Shown: in pieces, positions 8,705 through 17,679 of the stretch
Position numbering within the stretch: the stretch's first letter is position 1
How the letters are laid out: each line of letters opens with the position of its first letter
Assembly (NCBI GenBank): GCA_029907545.1
Contig: JARYLR010000006.1
Location: 1-63,439 of the forward strand
DNA from: Candidatus Bathyarchaeota archaeon
GTDB lineage: Archaea; Thermoproteota; Bathyarchaeia; Bathyarchaeales; Bathycorpusculaceae
Direction: 5' to 3'
Length of the DNA stretch: 63,439 nt
Program-made: the position numbers and the translations under genes
Notes under the pieces: generated by a model
What the model saw: the letters and a program-made list of their open reading frames with translations, nothing else
Databases searched by the model: none
What the model was told of the DNA's origin: nothing

Positions 8705-9116
8705 AAAGGACATTCAGCTTGTCAAACAGATAGTGCGCGAAACGGTTCATGAAATCTTGGATGCTGAGGTTTATGGCAGAATTTTGGATTTGCTGGATGC
8801 TGTTGAGGCGGGCATAGTAGGCTTTAAACAGCAAATGGCCAATGAGAAAGGCGTTTCAACAATGCCTACGGCTGTTAAAGAGGAAACCTTCACATGCCTA
8901 AAGTTTGAGCTTATGAAGGGCTCAAGGATAGGCGAGTATGAGGTTGCCTACAAACAGCAAAACGCAGAAGCCCAGTGGCTCCACGCCTACAACATTCTGA
9001 AACAGGCAAATGCCACAATAGCCAACCGCTACTATGGAGAGGGCTACGGCTACGCGTATTGGCTATACGGCGAGGACAAGATCTACCGCCAAAAACTAGG
9101 CCAGAAACATTCATAG
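8697..9116 (+). CDS. Hypothetical protein of the mobile-element operon
   Basis: 139 residues from ATG at 8697, with GGAGGTG at 8684-8690 fixing the start. The N-terminal 50 residues are helical and acidic (DEKDIQLVKQIVRETVHEIL), possibly a dimerisation helix. The C-terminal half is rich in Tyr, Gly and Asn (NRYYGEGYGYAYWLYGED). No cysteines suggesting a metal site and no signal peptide. I do not recognise the family. It overlaps the RHH gene upstream and precedes the AbrB-like gene, so it belongs to the same short operon. Confidence 0.5.
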   Translation: MDEKDIQLVKQIVRETVHEILDAEVYGRILDLLDAVEAGIVGFKQQMANEKGVSTMPTAVKEETFTCLKFELMKGSRIGEYEVAYKQQNAEAQWLHAYNILKQANATIANRYYGEGYGYAYWLYGEDKIYRQKLGQKHS

Positions 9117-9178
9117 AAGAGGGCTACGATTGCTGCTTTGCTCTATTTTGCTATTTATCTAGTGGGTGAACAGTAAGC

Positions 9179-9424
9179 GTGCAGATCCCAAAAGTTGAGG
9201 AAAGAAGCATAATAAGCGCATCAAAAAACGGCTACATGCAATACTCGCTGACGCTACCCAAAAAGTTCGCTGACACGCTAAGGGCTAAGGGCATAACAAG
9301 CCTATACGTGATGTATGGCGAAAACGTCCTCATAGCCTTCTCATCAACCATCAAAAAAGACGAGTTAATGGCGCTTCTAAAGCTCCACACAAACCTCGAA
9401 AAGCTACTCGCAAAGGAGGCATAA
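9179..9424 (+). CDS. AbrB/SpoVT-like small protein
   Basis: 81 residues from GTG, with GGTGA about ten bases upstream. The segment NGYMQYSLTLPKKFADTLRAKGITSLYVMYGENVLIAF looks like a swapped-hairpin (AbrB) domain: a short beta hairpin, the LPKKFAD turn helix and a closing strand. A short helix (DELMALLKLHTNLEKLL) follows. The next gene starts three bases after the stop. It is probably a DNA-binding regulator of the element, though related proteins also serve as replication accessory factors. Family assignment is moderate because the domain is short. Confidence 0.5.
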   Translation: MQIPKVEERSIISASKNGYMQYSLTLPKKFADTLRAKGITSLYVMYGENVLIAFSSTIKKDELMALLKLHTNLEKLLAKEA

Positions 9425-9426
9425 AA

Positions 9427-10236
9427 ATGGAAGGGGCCTGGAAAACCCAAGAGAAAAATAGTGTGGAAACAAGTTGTTTAAAGGTTAAGGCTAGCTTGGC
9501 CAGTGTTTTGCATTCGTTGTTTGTGGCGCGTAGCGATTGCTATGCCTTGCAACTTGACAGAGGCGGCTACGTTAAGGTGGATGAGCCTTTAACAAGCTTG
9601 GTTATGGCGCGTCATTTGAGGGGTGAGATAACTGTTGGAAGCTATCAGCTTGATGGCAACAGTTGTGTGAAGTGGTTGTGCTTTGACCTAGATCCGGAAC
9701 GGCTTTCAGATCCAAAAGAAGTTGCACAAAAAATCTTGCAAGTCTGCTTTGAAGGGCAAAAAGAAGAAGATGGCATCGGGAGGCCTAGAATTTGGTCCAG
9801 TGCAATTCTGCTTGAAGCAAGCCGATATCCCGACCCAAGCTACCACATCTGGGTCCTGTTCAGCCTGCCTACACCAGCCAAGGCGGCAAGATGGCTTGGG
9901 CTTCGCATTTTGGAACTTGCGGGGTTAAATCCTAAACAAGTTGAGGTCTTCCCGAAGCAGAACGAGCTCAACGCCGAGAGAAGCTTTGGCAGTCTAGTTA
10001 AGTTGCCTTTTGGTTTTCACCGTGTTGAAAAGAAGTGGAGTCGCCTGCTGAATCCAGAAACGTTTCAGCCCTTGCCAAGTGAAGTTATACTTGACGTTTG
10101 GGGAATCAGCTTTCCCGAGGCTGACTTAGCGAAAATCTTGGGTTTCGAAGAGAAAAGACACGTGCAAGCCAGTCACGAATCCTATTCTCATCCCACATCT
10201 TTGCCTTCGCAAAGAAAATGCTTTGGACGCGGTTAG
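9427..10236 (+). CDS. Archaeo-eukaryotic primase (TOTE-type) domain protein
   Basis: 269 residues; AGGAGG at 9414-9419 fixes the ATG. WLCFDLDPE (Asp87, Asp89) is the hhhDhD metal motif of archaeo-eukaryotic primases. YHIWVLFS supplies the conserved His140, and VEVFPKQNEL followed by GSLVKLPFGFHR is the next conserved block of the TOTE-conflict/element-associated primase branch. Only the primase domain is present; no helicase or nuclease domain follows, unlike full TOTE proteins. It likely primes DNA synthesis for an integrated plasmid or virus. The last 40 residues overlap the convergent gene and may be read-through beyond the true domain. Confidence 0.75.
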   Translation: MEGAWKTQEKNSVETSCLKVKASLASVLHSLFVARSDCYALQLDRGGYVKVDEPLTSLVMARHLRGEITVGSYQLDGNSCVKWLCFDLDPERLSDPKEVAQKILQVCFEGQKEEDGIGRPRIWSSAILLEASRYPDPSYHIWVLFSLPTPAKAARWLGLRILELAGLNPKQVEVFPKQNELNAERSFGSLVKLPFGFHRVEKKWSRLLNPETFQPLPSEVILDVWGISFPEADLAKILGFEEKRHVQASHESYSHPTSLPSQRKCFGRG

Positions 10237-11197
10237 CCTCAGGCTCTGAACGCGGTTTGCCCACTAGCGCTAGTATGCCGTTTTCTCTGTCAAGCCAAGT
10301 AACCGTGAAATGTTCAGGCAGAAAAGAAGAAAGGTCTTGGCAGAAGCCTAGAACATATTCGCCTCCAACCGTGGGTTCAGCATTCTGCTCCGAGACATGA
10401 AGCCTCTCCAAGATCTGAATGTTGGCTTCAGGAACGCCGGGCACCGCCACAAGACTAAGCTCAGCGTTATGTAGCCCGCGTGGCACTTTCCCGTCGACGA
10501 CGTCGATAGTGTCGTAGTCTGCGCCGACGCTGACGTGTCTGATCAAGCCTTTGCGTATTTTGTCTGCTGTTTCTTGGTCATAGATTTCAGCCTCATACCA
10601 GAGGTGCTGCCCCTCCCAGTCGGTCTTGACTATTTTTCCCACCGCGTTCGGAACCGCAACATGTTCAATGTAGACTGGCGCTGAGACGAGGTGGCTTGCG
10701 AAGGCTTGTAGTTCTTCAAGTGTGTAGATGTTGAAGTTGCGGCTCATTCCAGTTGTTAGCGCGATTCCTTTGACGCGTAGAGGTTTGTCAGATGCTTTTT
10801 CCATAACCTTGAACGGCAGCACTGCCAAAACATGTTCATGTGTCACGTTGTCTTTTTGATGCTGGCTGAACCAAGCCTTTGCCTTTTCAACTGTCCAGCC
10901 TTTGTCCTTCTGGAAAAGGAAACTAACGATTTCTGTGGCAGACGTGTCTTTAGGCTTTCCGATTACGGCTTTTATGCCTTCTTCCACGCTTACAACAATG
11001 GTGCGTAGGCTGTCTGGCTTGAACTCGTCTTCACTGCGGTGCCCGCTTCGAATGTAGTTTTCAGTTTCTTCCCATGGCAAGTGAATCCAACCTTGCACTT
11101 CTAACACCAGCAATATATTCAGGCGATAGTGAAAAGCTGAATTGTACACCACTGTAGCCCACGCAAGTCCCAGCCGAGAAGCCATTGCAGTGGTCAA
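10106..11197 (-). CDS. Prohead-protease-like (HK97/U35-type) protein with duplicated flanking module
   Basis: Up to 363 residues; the true start is unclear and may be a GTG or TTG within the first 35 codons, since similarity begins at WEETENYIRSGHRS. The core has PVYIEHVAVPNAVG with His179 and LIRHVSVGADYD with Ser223, in the order and spacing of caudoviral prohead (capsid maturation) serine proteases. A module of about 45 residues (GIKAVIGKPK, then FLFQKDKGWTVEKAKAWF) occurs near 67-112 and again near 300-345 as a degenerate copy (GILALVGKPR, then WDENRIRDWL). No capsid, portal or terminase gene is nearby, so it looks like a provirus leftover. The 3' end overlaps the primase gene by 131 bases. 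Confidence 0.65.
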   Translation of the reverse strand: MTTAMASRLGLAWATVVYNSAFHYRLNILLVLEVQGWIHLPWEETENYIRSGHRSEDEFKPDSLRTIVVSVEEGIKAVIGKPKDTSATEIVSFLFQKDKGWTVEKAKAWFSQHQKDNVTHEHVLAVLPFKVMEKASDKPLRVKGIALTTGMSRNFNIYTLEELQAFASHLVSAPVYIEHVAVPNAVGKIVKTDWEGQHLWYEAEIYDQETADKIRKGLIRHVSVGADYDTIDVVDGKVPRGLHNAELSLVAVPGVPEANIQILERLHVSEQNAEPTVGGEYVLGFCQDLSSFLPEHFTVTWLDRENGILALVGKPRSEPEANRVQSIFFAKAKMWDENRIRDWLARVFSLRNPRFSLSQPRES

Positions 11198-11217
11198 ACA
11201 CCAAGGAAGTGGTTCGG

Positions 11218-11385
11218 ATGCCGAGGAAACGTGTAGTCAAAGTGGTTCTGAGCAAAGAACAGAAAGACATCCTAGACGAGCTGGCAAGAAGACTAGGAAT
11301 AAGCGAAAGCGAAGCCTTACGGACGGCGCTAATGGACTACGCGAAGGAACTAAGCCTTGTCAAAGAGAAAATCGCGGGAAAGTAG
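11218..11385 (+). CDS. CopG-like ribbon-helix-helix protein
   Basis: 55 residues from ATG at 11218 (MPRKRVVKVVLSKEQKDIL). A basic N-terminal strand (RVVKVVLS) and two helices (KEQKDILDELARRLG, SESEALRTALMDYAKEL) make a textbook CopG/MetJ/Arc fold. It is divergent from the protease-like gene with only 20 bases between the proposed starts, so a dimer could control both. It closes the accessory island on the right. Confidence 0.6.
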   Translation: MPRKRVVKVVLSKEQKDILDELARRLGISESEALRTALMDYAKELSLVKEKIAGK

Positions 11386-11588
11386 CCGCTTCCCAGTTTA
11401 AGACAATAACGCCCATACATGCGCATATTTCATTTGTTAAAGACGCCGTGGTCTTCAGTTTCTTATGAAAAGACGGTAGCTCCAAAGTGCTTAGGACAAT
11501 CGTTTTCAGAGATTAAGCTTAAAAGCATCTGCAATTCTACATACTAGAAAAAGCAGTTTCGTTCGAGAGAAGATGGGAAGTTCATGCA

Positions 11589-11930
11589 TTGACCGAGCAA
11601 GACTTCGAAAAACTCCTCCTAGAAGCCATAGACGAGGCTCTGGCAACGCTTGGAGAGTCTGCCAAGCAATCCATATACTTTCACATTCAAAAAGAATTCA
11701 AAGTCCCCAGAAACCAGATCCCAAGCCGCATGGAAAGCTTCAAAGCGGGGCTGGAAAAAATCTTCGGCATCGGAGCCCAGTACCTAGAGCTTATGATTAT
11801 GCGAAAACTCTATGAAAAGACTGGAAAGCCGCTTAAATGGAGCCAGAAACAGGAGTTCGCCTTTGTGGAATACATAAACGCGGCGAAAAAGACCTTTGTG
11901 AGAAACAAAGTTGAGGTTGCTCGAACCTAG
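11589..11930 (+). CDS. Small helical-domain protein (NitrOD5-like), paralog 1
   Basis: 113 residues from a TTG start. The pattern LLLEAIDEALATLGESAKQSIYFHIQKEF, IPSRMESFKAGLEKIFGIGAQYLE and MIMRKLYEKTG resembles the all-helical archaeal output domain called NitrOD5, usually found near or fused to two-component proteins. The next gene encodes a paralog with the same layout and then comes a histidine kinase, so these may be output or adaptor partners. No enzymatic motif. The family name is from memory of the pattern and is tentative. Confidence 0.55.
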   Translation: MTEQDFEKLLLEAIDEALATLGESAKQSIYFHIQKEFKVPRNQIPSRMESFKAGLEKIFGIGAQYLELMIMRKLYEKTGKPLKWSQKQEFAFVEYINAAKKTFVRNKVEVART

Positions 11931-12040
11931 ACGGTTCATTTCACAGCAAGTTCGCTAATCCATATTTTGAGTTCGTAAATGATTTATCAAAGCTTCATCG
12001 ACTTTCATTGCAAGTTCACGTCTACGATAGAGGGTACTAT

Positions 12041-12358
12041 TTGGCGCCGAATAGTCTAGACAAGGTTCTCCTCTCCGCAGTTGACGAGAGCTTATCTTCT
12101 CTCGGAGACTCATCAAAACAGGCCATATTCTTCCATCTTGAAAACACGTTTCAAATAAAAAAGGAAAACATCCCCGCAAGTCTCACCGAATTCACAAATG
12201 CCTTAGAAGGCATCTTCGGCTCCGGAGCCACATACCTTGAGCAGCTTATTGCAAAGAATCTTTGCAGAAAACTTGGGATTCGCCTTGAAGATGCTGAACG
12301 CCTTGACCTCGCGAAATTTCTGGAACAAGTGCAAAGACGAATGGTTCACGACAGGTGA
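12041..12358 (+). CDS. Small helical-domain protein (NitrOD5-like), paralog 2
   Basis: About 105 residues. TTG at 12041 is preferred over 12008 because GAGGG precedes it and the protein then aligns end to end with paralog 1: LLSAVDESLSSLGDSSKQAIFFHLEN against LLEAIDEALATLGESAKQSIYFHIQK. The stop codon at 12356-12358 overlaps the ribosome-binding site of the histidine kinase gene, so expression is coupled. The tandem duplication beside a kinase suggests paired partners in signalling. Confidence 0.6.
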   Translation: MAPNSLDKVLLSAVDESLSSLGDSSKQAIFFHLENTFQIKKENIPASLTEFTNALEGIFGSGATYLEQLIAKNLCRKLGIRLEDAERLDLAKFLEQVQRRMVHDR

Positions 12359-12367
12359 GTGCCTTAC

Positions 12368-15049
12368 ATGACCAGAAGAAAAACGCTGTTTGAACAAACC
12401 ATTGCAGGGCTTCGGGCACTGAGTGAAGGGATTGACGAGGTGGTTTACGTTGCCGATCCAGAAACCTATGAAGTTCTTTTCGCCAACGGGAAAATAAAGG
12501 CGCTTTTCAAAGAAACCGTTGGAAAGAAATGTTATAAGGCGTTTCAAAACCTAGACAGCCCATGCCCTTTTTGCACAAACAAGCATATTTTCGGAAAGAA
12601 TCTTGGCAAGACCTACATTTGGGAATTCCAGAACCAAAAAAACAAACACTGGTACCGATGCATAGACAAGGCAATCAAATGGGTTGATGGCAGATACGTT
12701 CGCTATGAAATGGCGATTGACATCACCGAGCAGAAAAAAACCGAAGAAGCACTACGATGCAGCGAAGAACTTTTCCGCTCCATTGTGGGGAACTCGCATG
12801 ACGCCATCATAATAGTTGACGACAACTGCAAAATTATCTACGCTAATGACGAAGCTGAACACCTAAGTGGATACTCGAAAAACGAGATTCTCGGATCCGA
12901 TTTCAGACGATACTTAGACGAAAGTAACAAAGCCTTGGTTGAAGACTCGTACGTTCGTCGCCAGAAAGGAGATAAAGTGCCCGCACAATACAACTTTAGA
13001 CTTATTCGAAAAAACGGCGAAAAAAGAGATGTTGAAATCAAATCCACCGTAATCAAAGACAGATGCGGAAAAATACGCACAATCGCTCAACTTCTAGACA
13101 TAACTGAACACCAGAAAAACGAAGAGGAAAGAAAGCAGCTTGAAGAAAGGCTTTCCGCACTAAACAAGTATGGTCAGAGTCTAAACATGGCGCAAAGCCT
13201 GCCAGAAGCCTACGCAGTAACCTTAGAAGCCATGAAGAAAACTTTGGGGTTCGAATACGCCTCGGTGCTTATTGTAGAAGGCGGAATGCTTCGGCTAAAA
13301 TGCCATGTCGGGTACTCAAAAGAGTTCTCAATCAATCTTCCTCTCGACGGCAAACAAGGCATAACCGTCAAAGCAGCCAACACGGGAAAAGCCATCCTGG
13401 TTCCAGATATCAGGAAGGAAAAAGCGTACGTGTGCGGAGAACCCAACATGCTCTCGGAACTTGTGGTTCCAATAAAAACGGGAAAAAGGGTTCTCGGGGC
13501 TCTGAACGTTGAAAGCAAAAGAGTTGCAGCCTTCGATGAAGAAGACCAGAAAATGCTGGAAATCCTTGCTTCACACGCTGCCACCGCCATAAGCAACCTG
13601 ATCCGAAGAGACCGGCTGAAAAAACTCTCAAGCGGACTAGAATACCTCATGAAAAGCACCGTCGAAATAATGAACGCCAAGACAATGCACCAAAGACTGA
13701 AAATCATAGCGAAAGCCGTAACCAAATTCGGATGGCAGAGAGTCATCATATCACTCAGAGACGAAAACCTAGAAGGCACAGACATCGTAACAGCAGGACT
13801 CACCAACGGAGAGAAAAAGCTCCTCATGAAAAGAAAGGCATCCGGAGAAATCTGGAAAGAGAGACTGGGGCCAAAATTCGAAAGATACAAAATCGGAGAA
13901 TTCTACTATCTACCATGGAGCGACCCATGGATTAGGAAGCATGTTCACGGAGTCACTTCTACAACGCCAGCGGACAACGTGACAACCTACGCGGGCGTGC
14001 CAAGCAAGCTTTCACCCGAAGAAATGGTGGACTGGCATCCTCAAGACATGCTCTATGCACCACTACGCACTCCGGAAGCAAGAATTGTTGGAATACTAAG
14101 CATGGACGACCCTGTGGACGGTCGCAAACCAACAAAAGAAACTCTTGCACCTCTAGAGTTGTTCTTGCACAAGGCAGCGATGACAATTGAAAATGCTCAG
14201 CTTATTGCGAGGCTCCACGCCGCAAGGAAGCAGCTGCAAACCTATGCGGATAAGCTTGAGCAAAAAGTAGAGGAAAGGACAGCAGCGCTTGCGGTGTCAC
14301 AGCAGCAGTTGCTTAAGACGCAGAGGCTAGCCGTGATCGGCGAGCTTGCAGGCATGGTTGGGCATGACTTGCGTAATCCGTTGACGAGCATTGCGGGCGC
14401 AACCTACTACTTGAAGAAAAGACTGATCCCTAAAAACGATGGCAGAATAGAAGAAATGCTTGAGTTGATTGAGAAAAACATAGCTTACTCCAATAAGATA
14501 ATCAATGATCTTCTTGATTACTCAAGAGAAATAAAAATCGACCCAGTGCAGATAACTCCGAAATCGCTGATAAAAGAGGCTCTTTCCCTCGTTGAGATCC
14601 CTAAGAACATTCGATTAAGGAACCTCACGAAAGACGATCCCGAGATGAAGGTGGATGCTGAAAAACTGAAAAGAGCCTTTGTGAACCTCATCAAAAACGC
14701 GGTTGACGCTATGCCAAACGGCGGAACTCTGACCATAAAGAGCCATCATTCAAACACGTGCGCCACACTTGAGTTTATTGACACGGGAACAGGCATGACG
14801 AAGAAAGTCTTGAAAAAGATTTGGACCCCTCTCTTTACGACAAAGGCTAAGGGCATGGGGTTCGGTTTGCCTATATGCCACCGCATCGTAGAGGCGCACC
14901 GTGGAGTCATAGTTGTTCATAGCAAGCCGCATAAAGGAACAACCTTCACAATCACTCTTCCAATTGAAACACAAACAGAAGAAGAAGGAGGTGGAAAAAT
15001 TTGGATAAAGCCACTAGAATCCTCATTGTTGACGATGACGAGAACATAA
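12368..15049 (+). CDS. Sensor histidine kinase, PAS-PAS-GAF-GAF-HisKA-HATPase
   Basis: 893 residues; ATG at 12368 is favoured over GTG at 12359 because GGTGA (12354-12358) then sits nine bases away. There are no transmembrane segments, so it is a cytosolic sensor. PAS 1 spans about residues 15-120 with a CPFC pair, PAS 2 130-255 (DAIIIVDDNCKIIYAN), GAF 1 270-410, and a more divergent GAF 2 425-615. A coiled coil (620-660) leads to the H box GHDLRNPL with phospho-acceptor His666. The ATPase domain has NLIKNAVDAMPNGG, DTGTGM and GMGFGLPIC. The response regulator gene overlaps its 3' end by 49 bases. The signal sensed is unknown. Confidence 0.92.
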   Translation: MTRRKTLFEQTIAGLRALSEGIDEVVYVADPETYEVLFANGKIKALFKETVGKKCYKAFQNLDSPCPFCTNKHIFGKNLGKTYIWEFQNQKNKHWYRCIDKAIKWVDGRYVRYEMAIDITEQKKTEEALRCSEELFRSIVGNSHDAIIIVDDNCKIIYANDEAEHLSGYSKNEILGSDFRRYLDESNKALVEDSYVRRQKGDKVPAQYNFRLIRKNGEKRDVEIKSTVIKDRCGKIRTIAQLLDITEHQKNEEERKQLEERLSALNKYGQSLNMAQSLPEAYAVTLEAMKKTLGFEYASVLIVEGGMLRLKCHVGYSKEFSINLPLDGKQGITVKAANTGKAILVPDIRKEKAYVCGEPNMLSELVVPIKTGKRVLGALNVESKRVAAFDEEDQKMLEILASHAATAISNLIRRDRLKKLSSGLEYLMKSTVEIMNAKTMHQRLKIIAKAVTKFGWQRVIISLRDENLEGTDIVTAGLTNGEKKLLMKRKASGEIWKERLGPKFERYKIGEFYYLPWSDPWIRKHVHGVTSTTPADNVTTYAGVPSKLSPEEMVDWHPQDMLYAPLRTPEARIVGILSMDDPVDGRKPTKETLAPLELFLHKAAMTIENAQLIARLHAARKQLQTYADKLEQKVEERTAALAVSQQQLLKTQRLAVIGELAGMVGHDLRNPLTSIAGATYYLKKRLIPKNDGRIEEMLELIEKNIAYSNKIINDLLDYSREIKIDPVQITPKSLIKEALSLVEIPKNIRLRNLTKDDPEMKVDAEKLKRAFVNLIKNAVDAMPNGGTLTIKSHHSNTCATLEFIDTGTGMTKKVLKKIWTPLFTTKAKGMGFGLPICHRIVEAHRGVIVVHSKPHKGTTFTITLPIETQTEEEGGGKIWIKPLESSLLTMTRT

Positions 15050-15474
15050 GAAAAGTCCTTGAAGCCATACTTAAAGACGAAGGATACACCGTGGAGATGG
15101 CAGATACTGCGAAGAAAGCGATCGAGAAGACAAAGAACAACTTCTACAATCTAGCGTTGATAGACATTAGACTCCCAGACATGGAGGGCACGAAGCTTCT
15201 GGAAAAAATAAAAGACACCGTGCCCAGAATGCGCAAAATCATCATCACCGGCTATCCGACGCTGCAAAACGCCATAGAAGCAGTCAACAAGAAAGCAGAC
15301 GCATACATAATGAAGCCGTTCGACGTAGAAAAAATTCTTGCCACCATCAAAGAACAACTCCAAAAGCAGGAGGAGGAAAAGAAGTACAGCGAAGCCAAGA
15401 TCGCAGAGTTCATCGAAACACGAGTAAGAGAACTAGAGAACACGGAAGCGCCAACGCAGAAGAACAAACCCTAG
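15001..15474 (+). CDS. CheY-like response regulator receiver protein
   Basis: 157 residues from TTG at 15001, with GGAGGTGG at 14988-14995 inside the kinase gene. RILIVDDDEN gives the acidic pocket, LALIDIRLPD the phospho-acceptor Asp55, and YIMKPFD the conserved Lys. The receiver domain ends near residue 122; the rest is a charged coiled coil with no DNA-binding domain. The 49-base overlap with the kinase gene makes it the cognate partner. A single-domain regulator presumably acts by protein contact, possibly on the small helical proteins upstream. Confidence 0.9.
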   Translation: MDKATRILIVDDDENIRKVLEAILKDEGYTVEMADTAKKAIEKTKNNFYNLALIDIRLPDMEGTKLLEKIKDTVPRMRKIIITGYPTLQNAIEAVNKKADAYIMKPFDVEKILATIKEQLQKQEEEKKYSEAKIAEFIETRVRELENTEAPTQKNKP

Positions 15475-15494
15475 ATTCCATTTTTAAAAAGCTC

Positions 15495-15522
15495 TTTTTC
15501 AAGAACCCGCGTTCTTGAAAAA
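15495..15522 (+). terminator. Hairpin terminator after response regulator
   Basis: TTTTTCAAGAAC (15495-15506), loop CCGC, GTTCTTGAAAAA (15511-15522): a perfect 12-base stem 20 bases after the response-regulator stop. It may end transcription from both directions, because the beta-helix/dockerin gene converges on it. Confidence 0.7.
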
Positions 15523-15635
15523 AGACTGATTTTATATCTGCTACACACTGCAGAGTGTCTTATTCAACTGAAAAAAGGGATTCTTAGACCATTTGAAAGC
15601 AACGTTGTTAAGCTCTTCTAGATACTCGAGCAGCT

Positions 15636-17299
15636 TCAGGTTTCTCTTTGACCATAGTTGGAGCACACTACAAAATAGTCTTTAAGATCAATTTTGAGGT
15701 CACCGTTCATGTCGCAGTTGGGATTCCATGTAGGTCTTCCTAAAGACGAGCCAAAAGCTAGAGCGACTAGCACTACGTCTTTAAGATCAATTACGCCATC
15801 TCCGTTTGCATCGTAAGGCATGCCAATTAATACGTTCCCATTAGCGAAAGTATTGTCAGAAGTGTCTGTTTCTCCCTGCAAGGTATCTGCAGCTGCGGAG
15901 ATTTTGTAAATGCCTAGTGGAAGGGTTATAGAGCACTTGCAGCTTAAGGCCGCAGTTCTGCCTCCTTCAAGTATAACTCCTAAGCACTCGTAGATAGGTG
16001 TCGAGTTTGCATAGATAATTACGTCGATTGTTTCTTCGTTGAAGCCGTAGTTAGCGATCTCTATGTTTACGTAGAAGTCGATTCCCTGCCAAAGAATGGT
16101 TCTATGCGTCGAGACATTCTGCACAGCGATGTCGTGCTCCACTCCGAGAGGTTTCATAAGTGGATAGTGGTCGCTGTTAGCCTCGTCGATTAAGTAGGGT
16201 GTGTCGCCTAGTCCGTCACTGCCCGTTTCGTTCTGATATTGACCGTGGTATAGATCTACGCCATTGTAGTTGTCCCAGAAGTTCCCCCCAGAAAAGTAGA
16301 CATCATCCCATCTTGTTTCTGTTCCGCTTTCAAGAACATGATATTCATTCGTCATGAAAGTATTGTGAAACACGGTGGTTTCTCTGCAGCCCTCAGATAT
16401 AGTTATGCCAACAATGTTTGCAGCAATAATGTTTTCTAAGACTACGGTATAATGCGAGTAGGTTTTGATAGCTATGCCGTACATGCTACTGATGATCTTG
16501 TTTTGTCTTATGTGAATACCGTTGGAATAGGCAATTCTCACGGCAGTATTGTTGCTTTGAATGTAATTTTCAGTTATGTTGTGGTCACCAGACAAGTAGT
16601 TGCAGTAAATGCCTATAATATTGTCCTTGATACTGTTCTGTGTGATGCTGCAATGTGGGCTTTGAACAAGCTGTATGCCCCAGTAGAAGCCTCTGATGTC
16701 ACAATTTCTTATAGTGACGCCATATCCATGGACGTCGATTCCCACCTCTGAACCCGCGCCCTGCACAAGGTGATGGGCGCATCGAAAGCAATGTAGCTTC
16801 TCTCGATGACTATTGGCTCGCAGACGTTGTCTGTCAAAGTGTAGGTAATGTTGTCTTCGGTGGAGACTGGCGCATTTGGAGGATCGATACTTCCGTCGCT
16901 TCTTATATAGATCGTTCCAAAGGATGTAACGCCAAACTGTGCTTGGTCCGTAGCGACTTCGCTGTTGTGTTCACTTGCCACGTAAACTGTGTAGGTTCCA
17001 AATTCCGCCATGGTTGAAAGCCTGAATGATGTGTTGAATCTTCCTTCGGAGTCTGATTGTCTTGTTTGCATTAATATCGTGGCGTTTAGGGGGTCTTTTA
17101 CTTCGATGCTAACAAGCTTGTTGTTGAGGGGTAAACCATCGTAGCTTATGTTGCCGCTGATTGACACAAGTTCTCCACGAGTGCATACTTCTTTGTCAGT
17201 TGCTACAGTGATCGTCAAAGAGTACGCGGAAATTATATTTGGAGATGTAAGAAACATTAGAACAGAAACGGCTGTAGCTAGTCCAATTTTTTTCAACAT
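15636..17299 (-). pseudogene. Secreted beta-helix protein with dockerin type I domain, frameshifted
   Basis: Starts at 17299 with a signal peptide (to about SAYS), then an Ig-like domain (about 30-140). The frame then runs into unrelated sequence near 16760 while the correct continuation (QGAGSEVGIDVHGYGVTIRNC) opens in another frame down to 15636. Comparison with the usual FDGAGHTLQGAG pattern suggests loss of about four bases near 16765-16780. The second part has beta-helix rungs, a CARDB-like domain and a dockerin with two Ca2+ loops (DANGDGVIDLKD, DMNGDLKIDLKD). A TATA-like box near 17352-17365 could drive it. Dockerins need cohesin partners; none are in the window. Confidence 0.75.
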
Positions 17300-17679
17300 A
17301 GAAAGCTTCCTTCAAGAATAAGAGAGGTTCCTTCCAGCAATTTCCTTTCCCCTTATATTAATTTGGTTAAGTAATTCATATATTTTTTGGGAGAATTTTA
17401 CTGACAATAAGTGCCAATACAAGTCAGTATACAGCATGAATGAAAGAAGGCGTCTTTGGAAATCAGATGTCAATCAAGCCTCGGTTTCGATATTCCTCAA
17501 GAGTTGCTACACAGCCGATCTCCGCCGTTTTCAGAGGTATCTTTTCGATGCTCCAGTTTTCTGTTTCTAGATGGGTGAATAAGTCTTCTTGTGGCAAACA
17601 TCACATTGCATTTTTATTTCCAAACTATGTATGCCAGAATAAGTTAAGAAGGAGACGTTTATAGCTCGAAGACTGCCTA
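17300..17679. other. Intergenic stretch with a gene fragment
   Basis: 380 bases without an intact gene. It holds the promoter region of the dockerin gene and a GNAT-like coding remnant (17463-17600, minus strand). I see no RNA gene or repeat in the remainder. Confidence 0.6.
17463..17600 (-). pseudogene. GNAT acetyltransferase fragment
   Basis: A 45-codon open frame without a start codon. It contains AEIGCVATLEEYRNRGLI, which fits motif A of GNAT acetyltransferases (acetyl-CoA pyrophosphate loop, R/Q-x-x-G-x-G/A). Both flanks of the domain are missing and stops bound it on each side. It is a decayed gene fragment among other broken genes. Confidence 0.5.

Noticed and set aside
13210-13890. 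Long minus-strand ORF opposite the histidine kinase
   Set aside because: It is a shadow of the kinase coding frame; hydrophobic and Ser-rich composition typical of antisense translation.
16709-16785. Programmed frameshift in the dockerin protein
   Set aside because: No slippery run or following hairpin is visible, and the gap compared with the family pattern is about four bases rather than one.
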